Shown here: positions 18,631-27,396 of the stretch, piece by piece | Layout of the letters: each line of letters starts with the position of its first letter | Numbering within the stretch: the first letter of the stretch is position 1 | Position numbers and translations under genes: made by a program | The notes under the pieces: generated by a model | Seen by the model: only the letters and a program-made list of their open reading frames with translations | Told to the model about the DNA's origin: nothing | The model's database searches: none | NCBI GenBank assembly: GCA_030017715.1 | Contig: JASEIU010000002.1 | Span: 236,915-300,914 of the forward strand | DNA length: 64,000 nt | Reading direction: 5' to 3' | Origin: Candidatus Saccharicenans sp. | Lineage (GTDB): Bacteria > Acidobacteriota > Aminicenantia > Aminicenantales > Saccharicenantaceae

Positions 18631-18659
18631 CATATATTAAAAAAGGCCCGGGCTGTCAA
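18631..18659 (-). promoter_or_regulatory. Promoter of the Rrf2-porin-Pst operon
   Basis: On the minus strand a perfect TTGACA (18659-18654) is followed after 17 bp by TATATG (18636-18631); with a 19-bp spacer the -10 could be read TATGAT. The -10 abuts the GTTGAT/ATCAAC dyad. Confidence 0.6.
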
Positions 18660-18751
18660 GCCTTATTTTGTCTCCCGCCGGAGCCCCGGCCGGCCGTTTG
18701 CCATCGGCCACGGGTTGTGGCATCATTTAAGATGTTGAGAAGGAGGCGACT

Positions 18752-19546
18752 ATGAAGTCAGGCCAAGCAGCCAGAGCGTTTGTTCCGGGTCTATTGCTTA
18801 TTCTGGTCATTGCCGGGCAGCCGTTTTCTGCCCCGGCCCAGTTGGCGGCGCCGAAAGCGCAATTCAAGGAAACCAGCCGGGATTTTGGCCAGATCAAGCA
18901 GGGCGAGGTGGTCAGCCATGAATTTACCTTTACCAATTCCGGGAATGCGGTTCTGGTGGTCAAAAATGTCAGCACCTCCTGCGGTTGCGCCGCGGCCCTG
19001 GTTTCCCAGAAAGAAATCGCGCCCGGTCGGGAAGGGAAAATTAAGGTCACCTTCGATTCCCGTGGCTATGCCGGAAAGGTCATAAAATATGTATATTTCG
19101 AGAGCAATGACCCCAGTAATCCCCGCCAGGAGCTCACCATAACGGCTGAAGTGAAGGTCGGTCCGGCCCCGAGAATAGAACTGGAACCATACAACCTGGA
19201 CCTGGGCCTGGTGCTGGAAGGAGAACCTTCTGAGGCCGCCATAAAGGTCAAAAACAGCGGACAGCTGGAGTTGGTGATAGACATAGACAATCCTGGCTTT
19301 ATTTTTATGGTGGGCACCAGGGTTATCAGCTTTCCTTACAAGATTCCGGCCGGACGGGAAATTATGCTCATGGCCCGGGTCCCGGCGAGAGAGGGCAGGC
19401 CCGGGCCCCAGAGGGAATATTTGCTCCTGAAGTCCAATGACCCGGCCAGGCCGAGCCTGTCGGTTTTTATAAGCCGTTATGTGATCAGCAGAGAAGAACT
19501 CAAACGCCTGTTCGAAAAGTACGGCAAGGAGCTGGGGATAAAATAG
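18752..19546 (+). CDS. Secreted DUF1573-domain protein
   Basis: 264 residues with a signal peptide (about 1-29, PFSAPAQ). The DUF1573 hallmark is present: VSTSCGCAAALV followed by IAPGREGKIKVTFDSRGYAGKV (about residues 70-100), then a second Ig-like segment (about 130-235). DUF1573 proteins are secreted beta-sandwich proteins of unknown function, common in Bacteroidetes and Acidobacteria. AAGGAGG lies 5 nt before the ATG. It diverges from the Rrf2 operon and may share the intergenic control region. Confidence 0.85.
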   Translation: MKSGQAARAFVPGLLLILVIAGQPFSAPAQLAAPKAQFKETSRDFGQIKQGEVVSHEFTFTNSGNAVLVVKNVSTSCGCAAALVSQKEIAPGREGKIKVTFDSRGYAGKVIKYVYFESNDPSNPRQELTITAEVKVGPAPRIELEPYNLDLGLVLEGEPSEAAIKVKNSGQLELVIDIDNPGFIFMVGTRVISFPYKIPAGREIMLMARVPAREGRPGPQREYLLLKSNDPARPSLSVFISRYVISREELKRLFEKYGKELGIK

Positions 19547-19646
19547 ATTGGTTTCAGGTCGGCAAGCGGAGAGGCTCAGAGCCGGCCCCATTCATCAGCC
19601 CGGGTTCAACCCGGTCTCCGGGCGGCCGCGGCCGCAGGGAGGTTAG

Positions 19647-19874
19647 ATGGCCAGAACGATTCTGACGGTCAAAGTCCAGCCAAAAGCTTCCAGGCGAGAA
19701 CTCGTTCCCCTGTCGGCAACAGAATTCAGGGCCAGATTGACTTCGGCCCCGGAAAAAGGTCGGGCCAACCAGGAGCTCCTGGAACTGCTGTCCGAGCGCC
19801 TGGACCTGCCGCTTTCCAGGTTGAAAATAATCCGGGGAGAAAAATCCAGAATCAAGCTGGTGGAAATAAGCTGA
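19647..19874 (+). CDS. DUF167/YggU-family protein
   Basis: A 75-residue cytoplasmic protein with the DUF167 core VKVQPKASRRELV and the conserved PEKGRANQELLELLSERL and IIRGEKSRIK segments. Its function is unknown in all bacteria. It starts at an ATG with GGGAGG 5 nt upstream. It follows the DUF1573 gene by 100 bp that contains a CCGGG/CCCGG palindrome of unclear meaning. Confidence 0.88.
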   Translation: MARTILTVKVQPKASRRELVPLSATEFRARLTSAPEKGRANQELLELLSERLDLPLSRLKIIRGEKSRIKLVEIS

Positions 19875-19931
19875 CGGGGGGCGGACCGGCCGTCGCCTCA
19901 GGATCGGCTGGCCTTGCTCTAATTTTTCGGG

Positions 19932-19960
19932 TTGTTGTTCCTGTCCGTAATGATTACAAT
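19932..19960 (+). promoter_or_regulatory. Possible promoter for the nucleoside transporter gene
   Basis: TTGTTG (19932-19937), 17-bp spacer, TACAAT (19955-19960), 37 bp before the ATG. Moderate match. Confidence 0.4.
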
Positions 19961-19996
19961 TAGAGCGAAATTCAATCCAACCTCCGGGATGGCGAC

Positions 19997-21307
19997 ATGA
20001 GTTACCTGAATCTGGTAAGTCTGGGTGGGCTGGCCGTTCTGGCTCTGGTGGCCTGGTTATTTTCTTCTCATAAGAAAATAGTCAACTGGAAAGTGGTCGG
20101 CTGGGGACTGGGTCTGCAACTTTTACTGGCCTTTTTTATTTTTCTGGTCCCGGCCGGAGGCCGGATATTTCTGGTGGTCAATGAGGTAGTGGTCCGGGTT
20201 CTGGACAGCGCCACTGCCGGCATAAAATTTCTTTTTGGTCCCCTGGCCCTGCCTCCGGGAGCCAGCAATGAAAGCGGGGAAACCTCGCCGGGCTTTATTC
20301 TGGCTTTTCAGGCTCTGCCGACTGTGGTCTTTTTCGCCGCCCTGGTCGGGGCCCTGTACTACCTGAAGGTAATGCCGTTTTTAATCCGGCTATTTGCCCG
20401 GGTTTTTACCAGGCTGATGAGAATCAGCGGAGCCGAATCGCTGTGCGTTTCCAGCAATATCTTCGTCGGGGTGGAATCCTCGCTGGTGGTCAGACCCTAT
20501 CTGCAGCAGATGACCGCCTCTGAGCTGGCCACCATTCTGACCGCCGGTCTGGCGACCATCGCTTCTTCGGTTCTATCTGTTTATGTGATGATTCTGCGAG
20601 CCGGGCTGCCGACCATTGCCGGGCATCTGGTTTCGGCTTCGTTGCTTTCGGCGCCGGCCGCCCTGCTGACTGCCAAACTGATGTTTCCGGAGACAGAAAA
20701 GCCGGTCACCCTGGGTCTGGACGTAAAACCTTATTATGAAAAAGAGGACAATCTGATCATGGCCATCATAAACGGAGCCCAGTCCGGCCTCAAGCTGCTG
20801 GGGGGAATAGTGGCTCTGCTGCTGGCTTTCCTCGGACTCCTGGCTCTCCTGGACCTCCTGCTGGGCTGGCTGGGCGGCCAGCTCAATAATCTTCTGGGCT
20901 GGCATTTCAACTGGCAGATTTCCGGGATTCTGAGCTATGTTTTCTATCCCTTTGCCCTGATTATGGGCGTGGCTCCCCAGGACGCCTCTCTGGTGGCCAG
21001 GCTCCTGGCCGAAAGAGTGGTGGCCACCGAGCTGGTCAGCTACCAGCATCTGGCCGCTCTGCTTCAGGCCGGAGCCTTCCATCACCCGCGCTCAGCCATC
21101 ATCGCTTCCTATGCTCTTTGCGGCTTTGCTCATGTGGCTTCGCTGGCGATTTTTGTGGGGGGAATCGGTGCCCTGGCCCCGGGAAGACTCAAAGACCTGT
21201 CGCGTTTAGGGCTGAAAGCCCTGCTGGCGGCCAACCTGGCCTGTCTGATTACTGGAGCCGTGGCCGGCGTTTTTTACACCGGGGCCTCGGTTCTTTTTGG
21301 GCGTTAA
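19997..21307 (+). CDS. CNT-family concentrative nucleoside transporter
   Basis: Inner-membrane nucleoside symporter (NupC/CNT family), 436 residues with about eight to ten helices and two re-entrant loops. The family core SNIFVGVESSLVVRPYL with MTASELATILTAGLATIASSVLSVYV is present, as is GVAPQDASLVARLLAERVVATELVSY near the end. Driven by Na+ or H+; the ion cannot be decided here. It stands alone with its own promoter candidate. A weak Shine-Dalgarno (GGGATGG) precedes the ATG. Confidence 0.92.
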   Translation: MSYLNLVSLGGLAVLALVAWLFSSHKKIVNWKVVGWGLGLQLLLAFFIFLVPAGGRIFLVVNEVVVRVLDSATAGIKFLFGPLALPPGASNESGETSPGFILAFQALPTVVFFAALVGALYYLKVMPFLIRLFARVFTRLMRISGAESLCVSSNIFVGVESSLVVRPYLQQMTASELATILTAGLATIASSVLSVYVMILRAGLPTIAGHLVSASLLSAPAALLTAKLMFPETEKPVTLGLDVKPYYEKEDNLIMAIINGAQSGLKLLGGIVALLLAFLGLLALLDLLLGWLGGQLNNLLGWHFNWQISGILSYVFYPFALIMGVAPQDASLVARLLAERVVATELVSYQHLAALLQAGAFHHPRSAIIASYALCGFAHVASLAIFVGGIGALAPGRLKDLSRLGLKALLAANLACLITGAVAGVFYTGASVLFGR

Positions 21308-21566
21308 GACAGGCCTCAGCTGACCGGCCGGTGCGGTAAGAGAATTGCCGATTACATTGCTGGCCGTGGCCTGATTTGACTCTTGACCCTGCGCATCAGG
21401 CTCAAAATTCACGGCCAGAAGATACCGGCAGACGACCGGAGCCTGTTGGCCGGATGGCCGGAGTGAGAATAAACGGGTCGGGCGTCGTCTGTATTGATGG
21501 AAAAAGTTTTAAAGAAACCGGTCCGGATGTGGTAGAATTGAGAAAAAGCAGGAAGGAGAAACAAAC

Positions 21567-22442
21567 ATGACCGGACAAATCAAGAGTATACTCTGGGCCA
21601 CCGACTTTTCCAGGGAGTCTTTAACGGCTCTGTCCTACGCCAATTACCTGGCCGGACGATTCGGAGCTCAGGTCAAGGCCCTGCACGTAGTCCCGGATTT
21701 CGCCCCGGCTCTTTATGAAAGCCGCGGAGTGGTGGTGGCCGAATTGATGGAAAAACAGGAAGAGAGCCGCCGCCAGGCCCTGAAAAAACTCCAGCGCCTG
21801 TCCGGCAAAAATGAAATCAAGTTTTCCAAGCTGATCGTGGACACCGGCTCGGCGGGCAAAAAGATTCCCGAGGTGGCCGAGAAAGAGAAGTGCCAGCTGA
21901 TAGCCATCGGCCGCAAGGGCCTGTCGGCCCTGGAAAAAATCCTCCTGGGCAGTGTGGCCAACCAGGTTCTCCGGCGTTCCCGGGTGCCGGTTCTGGTCGC
22001 GCCCGGGCGTCGGACGAGTCCGAAAATTGAGAATATCCTGGTGCCCACCGACTTCTCGGCTGCCGAGGAAAGGGAAAGAAACTACGCCTGGAGCCTGGCT
22101 GCCGGCCTCAAGGCCAACCTGACCCTGCTCTATATCCTGGAGCTTTATGATTTCAAGTTCTCTCCCGACCAGATTAAGAAGATGATGGATGAGGCCCTGC
22201 AGACGCTGAAGAGCCGGAAGAAAAAGAAAGGGCAGTTGGAAATCAAGGAGGTGGTGGTCCGGGACCTGAATGCCGCCGCCGGGATTGTGACCTACGCGGC
22301 CAGACACAAACTCGACCTGATTGTCATGTCGACCTGTGTTTCGCCGCTGGAAAGATTCTTTCTGGGCAGCACCACCGAGAAGGTAATTTCCTATTCGACT
22401 GTGCCGGTGCTGGCCCTGCCTTCAGTTTTTTGTAAAAAGTGA
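21567..22442 (+). CDS. Tandem universal stress protein
   Basis: Two fused UspA domains (about residues 1-145 and 150-290). The first ends in a full ATP-binding motif, G-x2-G-x9-G-S in GRKGLSALEKILLGS. The second has lost the first glycines (STCVSPLERFFLGS), so only one half is expected to bind ATP in the usual way. Strong AGGAAGGAG precedes the ATG. The stop overlaps the start of dprA by 4 nt. Stress-related role inferred from family. Confidence 0.92.
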   Translation: MTGQIKSILWATDFSRESLTALSYANYLAGRFGAQVKALHVVPDFAPALYESRGVVVAELMEKQEESRRQALKKLQRLSGKNEIKFSKLIVDTGSAGKKIPEVAEKEKCQLIAIGRKGLSALEKILLGSVANQVLRRSRVPVLVAPGRRTSPKIENILVPTDFSAAEERERNYAWSLAAGLKANLTLLYILELYDFKFSPDQIKKMMDEALQTLKSRKKKKGQLEIKEVVVRDLNAAAGIVTYAARHKLDLIVMSTCVSPLERFFLGSTTEKVISYSTVPVLALPSVFCKK

Positions 22443-23545
22443 CGGACGAACGACAACAGCTGCGCTGGCTGGTGCTCAATTATCTGGTCAGCGAAGGCCT
22501 GCTGTCGGCCCGCAGGGCCCTGGCCCTGCAGGAAACGGAAGAGCAGCTGTTCGGACCCGATTGGGCCTGTTTCGATTCGGCCGGACTCAGGCCGGCAGCC
22601 CGGCAAAAACTGCAGTCGGGTGAGTTATGGGCCCGGGCTGAGGCCGAACTTGAGAAGCTGTCCAAAAAAGAGTATACTCTCTTACCTTTTAATGATGCCC
22701 GGTACCCCCGGCTTCTGCGGGAAATCGTCGAACCCCCACCTGCCCTGTACTGCCTGGGCCAGCCCGACGTTCTGAACTGGGCGGCTGTGGCCGTGGTCGG
22801 GTCGAGACAGCCCAGCGGTTACGGCCGGATTATGGCCGACCGGCTGTCCGAAGCCCTGGCGGCCTGCGGGCTGGTGGTGGTCAGCGGACTGGCCCGTGGG
22901 GTCGATACCGCGGCTCACCGGGGAGCGCTGAGGAGCGGGCGGACGGTGGCCGTTCTGGGGTCAGGCCTGGAGAATATTTATCCGAGAGAAAACAGAATGC
23001 TGGCAGAAAAGATAGCCGAAACCGGAGCGGTGGTCAGTGAATTCCCGCTCGACTCCGAGCCGCTCGGCTTTCATTTTCCCCTCCGCAACCGGGTTATCAG
23101 CGGCTTGAGCCTGGCCTGCCTGGTTGTAGAAGCCGGCCTCCAATCGGGGGCCCTGATCACTGCCAGGCTGGCTGCCGACCAGGGCCGGGAAGTTATGGCT
23201 GTGCCCGGACCGGTCAACTCCGAACTGAGCCGGGGAGCGAATTGGCTGATAAAACAGGGAGCCAGGCTGGTGGAATCGGTCGATGACATTCTGGCGGAGT
23301 TGCCCTCTCCATGGAAGGAAGCGGCTTTGAGCCGGCTATCCGAGAAGAACCGTTCCCTGCCGGAACTTGCGGGGCGGGAAAAAGAGGTCTATCAGGCTCT
23401 GTCCGGGACCTCCCTTATTCACATTGACGATTTATCTGATAAAATTCAGATGTCCGTGGCCGAGCTCCTGACGGTGCTGCTGGCCCTGGAAATGAAAGAC
23501 CTGGTGGTGCAGGAAGCCGGGAAATTTTTTCGCAGGAGAACTTGA
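22439..23545 (+). CDS. dprA: DNA-processing protein DprA
   Basis: Loads RecA on incoming single-stranded DNA during natural transformation. 368 residues: an N-terminal helical domain, the Rossmann fold (about 120-290) with VAVVGSRQPSGYGRIMADRL, SGLARGVDTAAHRGAL, AVLGSGLENIYPREN and FPLRNRVISGLS, and a C-terminal winged helix (about 305-365). GTG start overlaps the usp stop. dprA-topA-xerC is a frequent bacterial order, and comEA lies 3 kb on. Confidence 0.95.
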   Translation: MTDERQQLRWLVLNYLVSEGLLSARRALALQETEEQLFGPDWACFDSAGLRPAARQKLQSGELWARAEAELEKLSKKEYTLLPFNDARYPRLLREIVEPPPALYCLGQPDVLNWAAVAVVGSRQPSGYGRIMADRLSEALAACGLVVVSGLARGVDTAAHRGALRSGRTVAVLGSGLENIYPRENRMLAEKIAETGAVVSEFPLDSEPLGFHFPLRNRVISGLSLACLVVEAGLQSGALITARLAADQGREVMAVPGPVNSELSRGANWLIKQGARLVESVDDILAELPSPWKEAALSRLSEKNRSLPELAGREKEVYQALSGTSLIHIDDLSDKIQMSVAELLTVLLALEMKDLVVQEAGKFFRRRT

Positions 23546-25924
23546 GTGGCTAAAGCCTTAGTTATCGTCGAATCCCCGGCCAAGGCCAAAACCGTCAACC
23601 GCTATCTTGGTTCCGGTTACCTGGTCAAGGCTTCAATGGGGCACGTCTGCGACCTGCCGAAAACCAAGCTGGGGGTAGACCTCAAGAATGATTTTAAGCC
23701 AACCTACCAGGTTATTCCCGAGCGTAAGCGGCTGGTGGCCGAGCTCAGACAACTGGCCCGGGAAGCCGAGCGTGTTATTCTGGCGGCCGACCCCGACCGG
23801 GAAGGCGAAGCCATTTCCTGGCACCTGAGCCAGCTTCTGGCCCCGGAGAATGAGAAAGTCTACCGGGCCGTCTTCCACGAAATCACTGAGGAAGCCATCA
23901 GGGAAGCTTTCAAGAAACTGGGACCTCTTGACCAGAATAAAATCAATGCCCAGCAGACCAGGAGAATTTTAGACCGGCTGGTGGGTTACCTGATCAGCCC
24001 CCTGCTCTGGAAGAAAATCGGCCGCGGCCTGAGCGCCGGTCGGGTGCAGTCGGTAGCCCTGCGATTGATCTGCGACCGGGAACGAGAAATAAAGGATTTT
24101 AAGCCGGAAGAATACTGGACTATTGCCGCCATCCTGCGGGCGGAGAACCCGCCCGAGTTCCGGGCGCTTCTCAGCCGGATTGACGGCAAGAAAGCCCGGG
24201 TCAAGGATGAAAAAACAGCCCTGGAAATCCTGGAAACCTGTCGCCGGACGCCCTTTATCCTGGATAAAATCCAGGTCAAAGCCAGGAAGAAAAATCCTCC
24301 GGCTCCCTACATAACTTCAACCATGCAGCAGGACGCCTACCGGCTGCTGCGCTTTCCGGTCAAGAAGACCATGATGGTGGCCCAGAGGCTGTATGAAGGA
24401 CTGGAGCTTGGGAAAATGGGCCCGGTCGGTTTGATCACCTACATGAGGACTGATTCGGTCCGGATTTCCGAGGCGGCCCGGGCGGCGGCCAAAAAATTCA
24501 TCGCCGAAAACTTCGGGCCGGAATACGTGCCGGCCAAAGCCGCGCCGCATAAATCCAGGAAGACGGCCCAGGAGGCCCATGAAGCCATCCGGCCGACCCA
24601 CCTGGACATTACTCCCGAAAAGGTCAAACCTTACTTAAAAAAAGAAGAATATGAATTGTACCGGCTGATCTGGAACCGGTTCCTGGCCTCCCAGATGAGT
24701 CCGGCCGAAGTGGAAGAAACTCAATTTGAGATCAAAGTGGATAAATTTCTTTTTGTGGCCCGGGGAGAAGTTATCAAGTTCAAGGGCTTCCTGGAGCTTT
24801 ATGAGAAACAGCACCTGCGGTTTGAGAATGCCGGCAACGGTGAGGGCCAGGCCGGAGCCGGAGCTGAAGCGGAAAAGGAAGAAGGACTGCTGCCGCCGGC
24901 CAGAGAGGGAGAAATCCTCAGCCTGGTCGACCTGCAGAATAAGCAGAACTTCACCCAGCCCCCGCCGCGCTATACCGAGGCCACCCTGGTCAAGGAACTG
25001 GAGGCCCGAGGTATCGGCCGTCCCAGCACCTATGCCCCTATCATCTCCACCCTTCAGGATAGAACCTATGTCATCAAAGAGGAAGGGCGCTTCCGGCCGA
25101 CCGACCTTGGTTTTTTTGTCACCGAATTTCTGGTCAAGAATTTTGCCGACCTGTTCGATTATAAATTTACGGCCAGAATGGAAGAAAAACTGGACAGGAT
25201 CAGCGACGGTCAGGCTGACTGGCTGGAAAGTCTCCGGCAGTATTATGATCTCCTGCAGAAGTCCCTGGAACAGGGACATGAAACCGAGTCGGTCAAGAAG
25301 AACGGCATTCCGGTCGAGGATAAATGCCCGCGCTGCGGCAAGAACCTGGTGATCAAGGAAGGTCGTTACGGGAGGTTCAAGGCCTGCTCCGGCTATCCGG
25401 AATGCGATTACAAAGAACCGCTGGTTAAAAAAGAAAGCAAAGTAACGGATAAGAAATGTCCGAAGTGCGGTTCCCCGCTGGTTCACCGCCGGGGGAAATT
25501 CGGCCCGTTTATCGCCTGCTCCAACTATCCGAAGTGCGATTATATTCAGAGGAAAGAAAAAATCGACACCGGACTGCCCTGCCCCGAAGGATGCGGCGGC
25601 ACCATCATCAAGCGCCAGACCAGGAGGGGAAAATATTTTTACGGCTGCAGTCATTTCCCTCGCTGCCGGTTTGCCAGCTGGGATGAGGTGATACTGCAGG
25701 ACTGTCCGAAATGCGGAGCCAAATTCCTGCTAAAAAAATCCCCGGCCAGGAAAAAACCGTATCTCTATTGCCGCCGCTGCGATTATGTGCTCTATCTGGA
25801 AGGAGACCAGCCGACCGGGCCGGCCACCACGGCGCCGGCCGGAACGGAACCAAATCAACCGGCCCCGACCCGGGCCGACCGGATCCCGGATGAAACTCCC
25901 GGAAAAGATGAAAAAAGAGATTGA
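23546..25924 (+). CDS. topA: DNA topoisomerase I
   Basis: Type IA topoisomerase that relaxes negative supercoils. 792 residues: Toprim domain (VIVESPAKAKTVNRYLG; AADPDREGEAISWHL), the catalytic Tyr in GLITYMRTDSVRIS (near residue 298), and RPSTYAPIISTLQDR. The C-terminus carries four Cys-rich zinc ribbons: CPRCGKN, CPKCGSP, CPEGCGG and CPKCGAK modules between about residues 592 and 755. A Pro/Thr-rich tail follows. GTG start immediately after the dprA stop. Confidence 0.97.
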   Translation: MAKALVIVESPAKAKTVNRYLGSGYLVKASMGHVCDLPKTKLGVDLKNDFKPTYQVIPERKRLVAELRQLAREAERVILAADPDREGEAISWHLSQLLAPENEKVYRAVFHEITEEAIREAFKKLGPLDQNKINAQQTRRILDRLVGYLISPLLWKKIGRGLSAGRVQSVALRLICDREREIKDFKPEEYWTIAAILRAENPPEFRALLSRIDGKKARVKDEKTALEILETCRRTPFILDKIQVKARKKNPPAPYITSTMQQDAYRLLRFPVKKTMMVAQRLYEGLELGKMGPVGLITYMRTDSVRISEAARAAAKKFIAENFGPEYVPAKAAPHKSRKTAQEAHEAIRPTHLDITPEKVKPYLKKEEYELYRLIWNRFLASQMSPAEVEETQFEIKVDKFLFVARGEVIKFKGFLELYEKQHLRFENAGNGEGQAGAGAEAEKEEGLLPPAREGEILSLVDLQNKQNFTQPPPRYTEATLVKELEARGIGRPSTYAPIISTLQDRTYVIKEEGRFRPTDLGFFVTEFLVKNFADLFDYKFTARMEEKLDRISDGQADWLESLRQYYDLLQKSLEQGHETESVKKNGIPVEDKCPRCGKNLVIKEGRYGRFKACSGYPECDYKEPLVKKESKVTDKKCPKCGSPLVHRRGKFGPFIACSNYPKCDYIQRKEKIDTGLPCPEGCGGTIIKRQTRRGKYFYGCSHFPRCRFASWDEVILQDCPKCGAKFLLKKSPARKKPYLYCRRCDYVLYLEGDQPTGPATTAPAGTEPNQPAPTRADRIPDETPGKDEKRD

Positions 25925-26795
25925 ACAGTTTCTTGACTATCTGAAGTTTGAAAAAAACGCCTCCTCCCATACCATTGCCGGTTATCGTCGCGACCTGAAG
26001 CAGCTGGCCGATTATCTGAAAGAACAGGGTCACACCTGGCGAACGGCCGAGACCCTGACCCTGCGCGGATTTCTGGCCGAACTGCACGAGCGCCGGCTGA
26101 AAAAGAGTTCTATCATCCGCAAACTGGCCGCCATGCGCTCCTTTTTCGAATATGGCCGGCGAAAGAAATGGCGCGAGGACAACCCGGCCGGTGCCCTGGC
26201 TACACCCCGCCAGGAGCAGAAGATACCGGGCTTTCTGACCGAGGAGGAAACCGCCCGGCTGCTGGAGTGGTCGGTCGACCGGGAAGAGCCGCTGGAGGTC
26301 AGGGACCGGGCGATCCTGGAATTGCTGTACGCTTCCGGGCTCCGGGTCTCGGAACTAACCGGTCTGGACCTGGAGGACCTTCATCTCCGGGAAAGGCTGG
26401 TCAGGGTAAAAGGAAAAGGAAAAAAAGAAAGGATAGTGCCGTTCGGCCGGCAGGCGGAAATGTGGTTGCGGGAGTACCTGGCTCTCCGGGCCCGTCTCGC
26501 CCTTAAAACTACTCCCTCTCCGGCTCTGTTCCTTAATTATCGTGGTCAGAGATTGACCGCTCGTTCGGTGCAGCGGCTGGTCCAGGCCCGACTAAAACAG
26601 ATAGCCGTATTTCGTCGGGTCAGCCCGCACTCCTTGCGTCATTCTTTTGCTTCCCATCTCCTCAGTCGGGGGGCTGACCTCCGGGCGATTCAGGAACTGC
26701 TGGGACACCGGAGTCTGGCCACCACCCAGAAATACACCCACCTCGACCTAAGCCGGCTGCTGGAAATCTACCGGAAATCACATCCCCGGTCCTGA
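25890..26795 (+). CDS. xerC: Tyrosine recombinase XerC/XerD
   Basis: Site-specific recombinase that resolves chromosome dimers at dif. 301 residues from ATG 25890 (ATG 25908 is also possible; both overlap the topA end). SAM-like core-binding domain about 5-90. The catalytic set is complete: Arg in YASGLRVSEL (near 152), Lys in the KGKGKKER beta-hairpin, HSLRH (H247, R250), His in LGHRSLATTQ and Tyr in KYTHLD (near 282). XerC versus XerD cannot be told apart reliably; position after topA favours XerC-like use. Confidence 0.92.
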   Translation: MKLPEKMKKEIEQFLDYLKFEKNASSHTIAGYRRDLKQLADYLKEQGHTWRTAETLTLRGFLAELHERRLKKSSIIRKLAAMRSFFEYGRRKKWREDNPAGALATPRQEQKIPGFLTEEETARLLEWSVDREEPLEVRDRAILELLYASGLRVSELTGLDLEDLHLRERLVRVKGKGKKERIVPFGRQAEMWLREYLALRARLALKTTPSPALFLNYRGQRLTARSVQRLVQARLKQIAVFRRVSPHSLRHSFASHLLSRGADLRAIQELLGHRSLATTQKYTHLDLSRLLEIYRKSHPRS

Positions 26796-26806
26796 CTGAC
26801 CGCTCA

Positions 26807-26858
26807 GAAAACAAAAAAGAAAAGGGCAGGAAAGTCTCTGCCGTTGCTTCCCTGCCCC
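26807..26858 (-). terminator. Rho-independent terminator of comEA
   Basis: On the minus strand, GGGCAGG pairs with CCTGCCC (26825-26831 with 26852-26858), extended by an AAG/CTT helix after one mismatch, with a 12-nt loop. It is followed by a U-rich tract (complement of the A-rich run 26807-26824). It begins 22 bp after the comEA stop. On the plus strand it lacks a T tract. Confidence 0.65.
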
Positions 26859-26879
26859 TTAGCCGCCCGTCAGTCAGGA

Positions 26880-27188
26880 TTATTTGCCCTCGCCCACGGT
26901 GATCAGGTCTTTAATCTGGTTGAAGACTTTTTCTCCGATGCCCCGGACTTTCATGATATCTTCGATTTTCTTGAAGGGCCCGTTCTGGGTTCGGTAGTCA
27001 ACGATTCTCTGGGCCACTTTGGGCCCGATGCGGGGCAGGTTCTGGAGTTCGGCCGCGGATGCGGTGTTGATGTTGATCTTGCCCGGCCCGGCCTTGGGCT
27101 GATTCTGGGCAAAACCCGGGCTGAAGACCATCAATCCCATCAGAACCAGCAGGCCGGCAGCCAGCACTTTTTTGAAACCTCCGGTCAT
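26880..27188 (-). CDS. comEA: ComEA-like helix-hairpin-helix DNA-binding protein
   Basis: Exported DNA-binding protein, 102 residues. Signal peptide (about 1-27, ending SPGFA-Q) then a single ComEA repeat: KININTASAAELQNLPRIG, GPKVAQRIVDYR, and the second hairpin VRGIGEKVFNQIKD. This is the short Gram-negative form, periplasmic, which binds incoming DNA during transformation. AAAGGAGG lies 6 nt before the ATG. dprA nearby is consistent with competence, but no comEC or pilus gene is in the window. Confidence 0.9.
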   Translation of the reverse strand: MTGGFKKVLAAGLLVLMGLMVFSPGFAQNQPKAGPGKININTASAAELQNLPRIGPKVAQRIVDYRTQNGPFKKIEDIMKVRGIGEKVFNQIKDLITVGEGK

Positions 27189-27396
27189 GTGAGACCTCCT
27201 TTCGCCCGGAGATTATGCCGGAAACGGGCCAGGGCCGTGCCCGCGGCAATTTGTTCATAATTAATAAGATAGCGTCAGCTCGGCTCCTGCGGCGGGTAAA
27301 GACATTTTGACTTTTTGCCTTTCAGGTCAACAGGAGTTGACCGGCCGGAGAGTTCCTGACGGTGGTTTCTGCCGTCCGAATTTACGGCCGCCGGGG

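Noticed and set aside
19599..19614. GGGTTCAACCC segment resembling a tRNA T-arm
   Set aside because: The loop does not give a 5-bp stem with a 7-nt TTCRANN loop, and no acceptor, D or anticodon arm is present.
19916..19966. 9-bp inverted repeat GCTCTAATT/AATTAGAGC before the CNT gene, considered as a purine riboswitch
   Set aside because: The purine-riboswitch core sequences are absent and a repeat of this size is expected by chance.
21376..21570. 64-codon ORF between the CNT and usp genes
   Set aside because: No Shine-Dalgarno, no recognisable domain, and it overlaps the usp start; probably non-coding.
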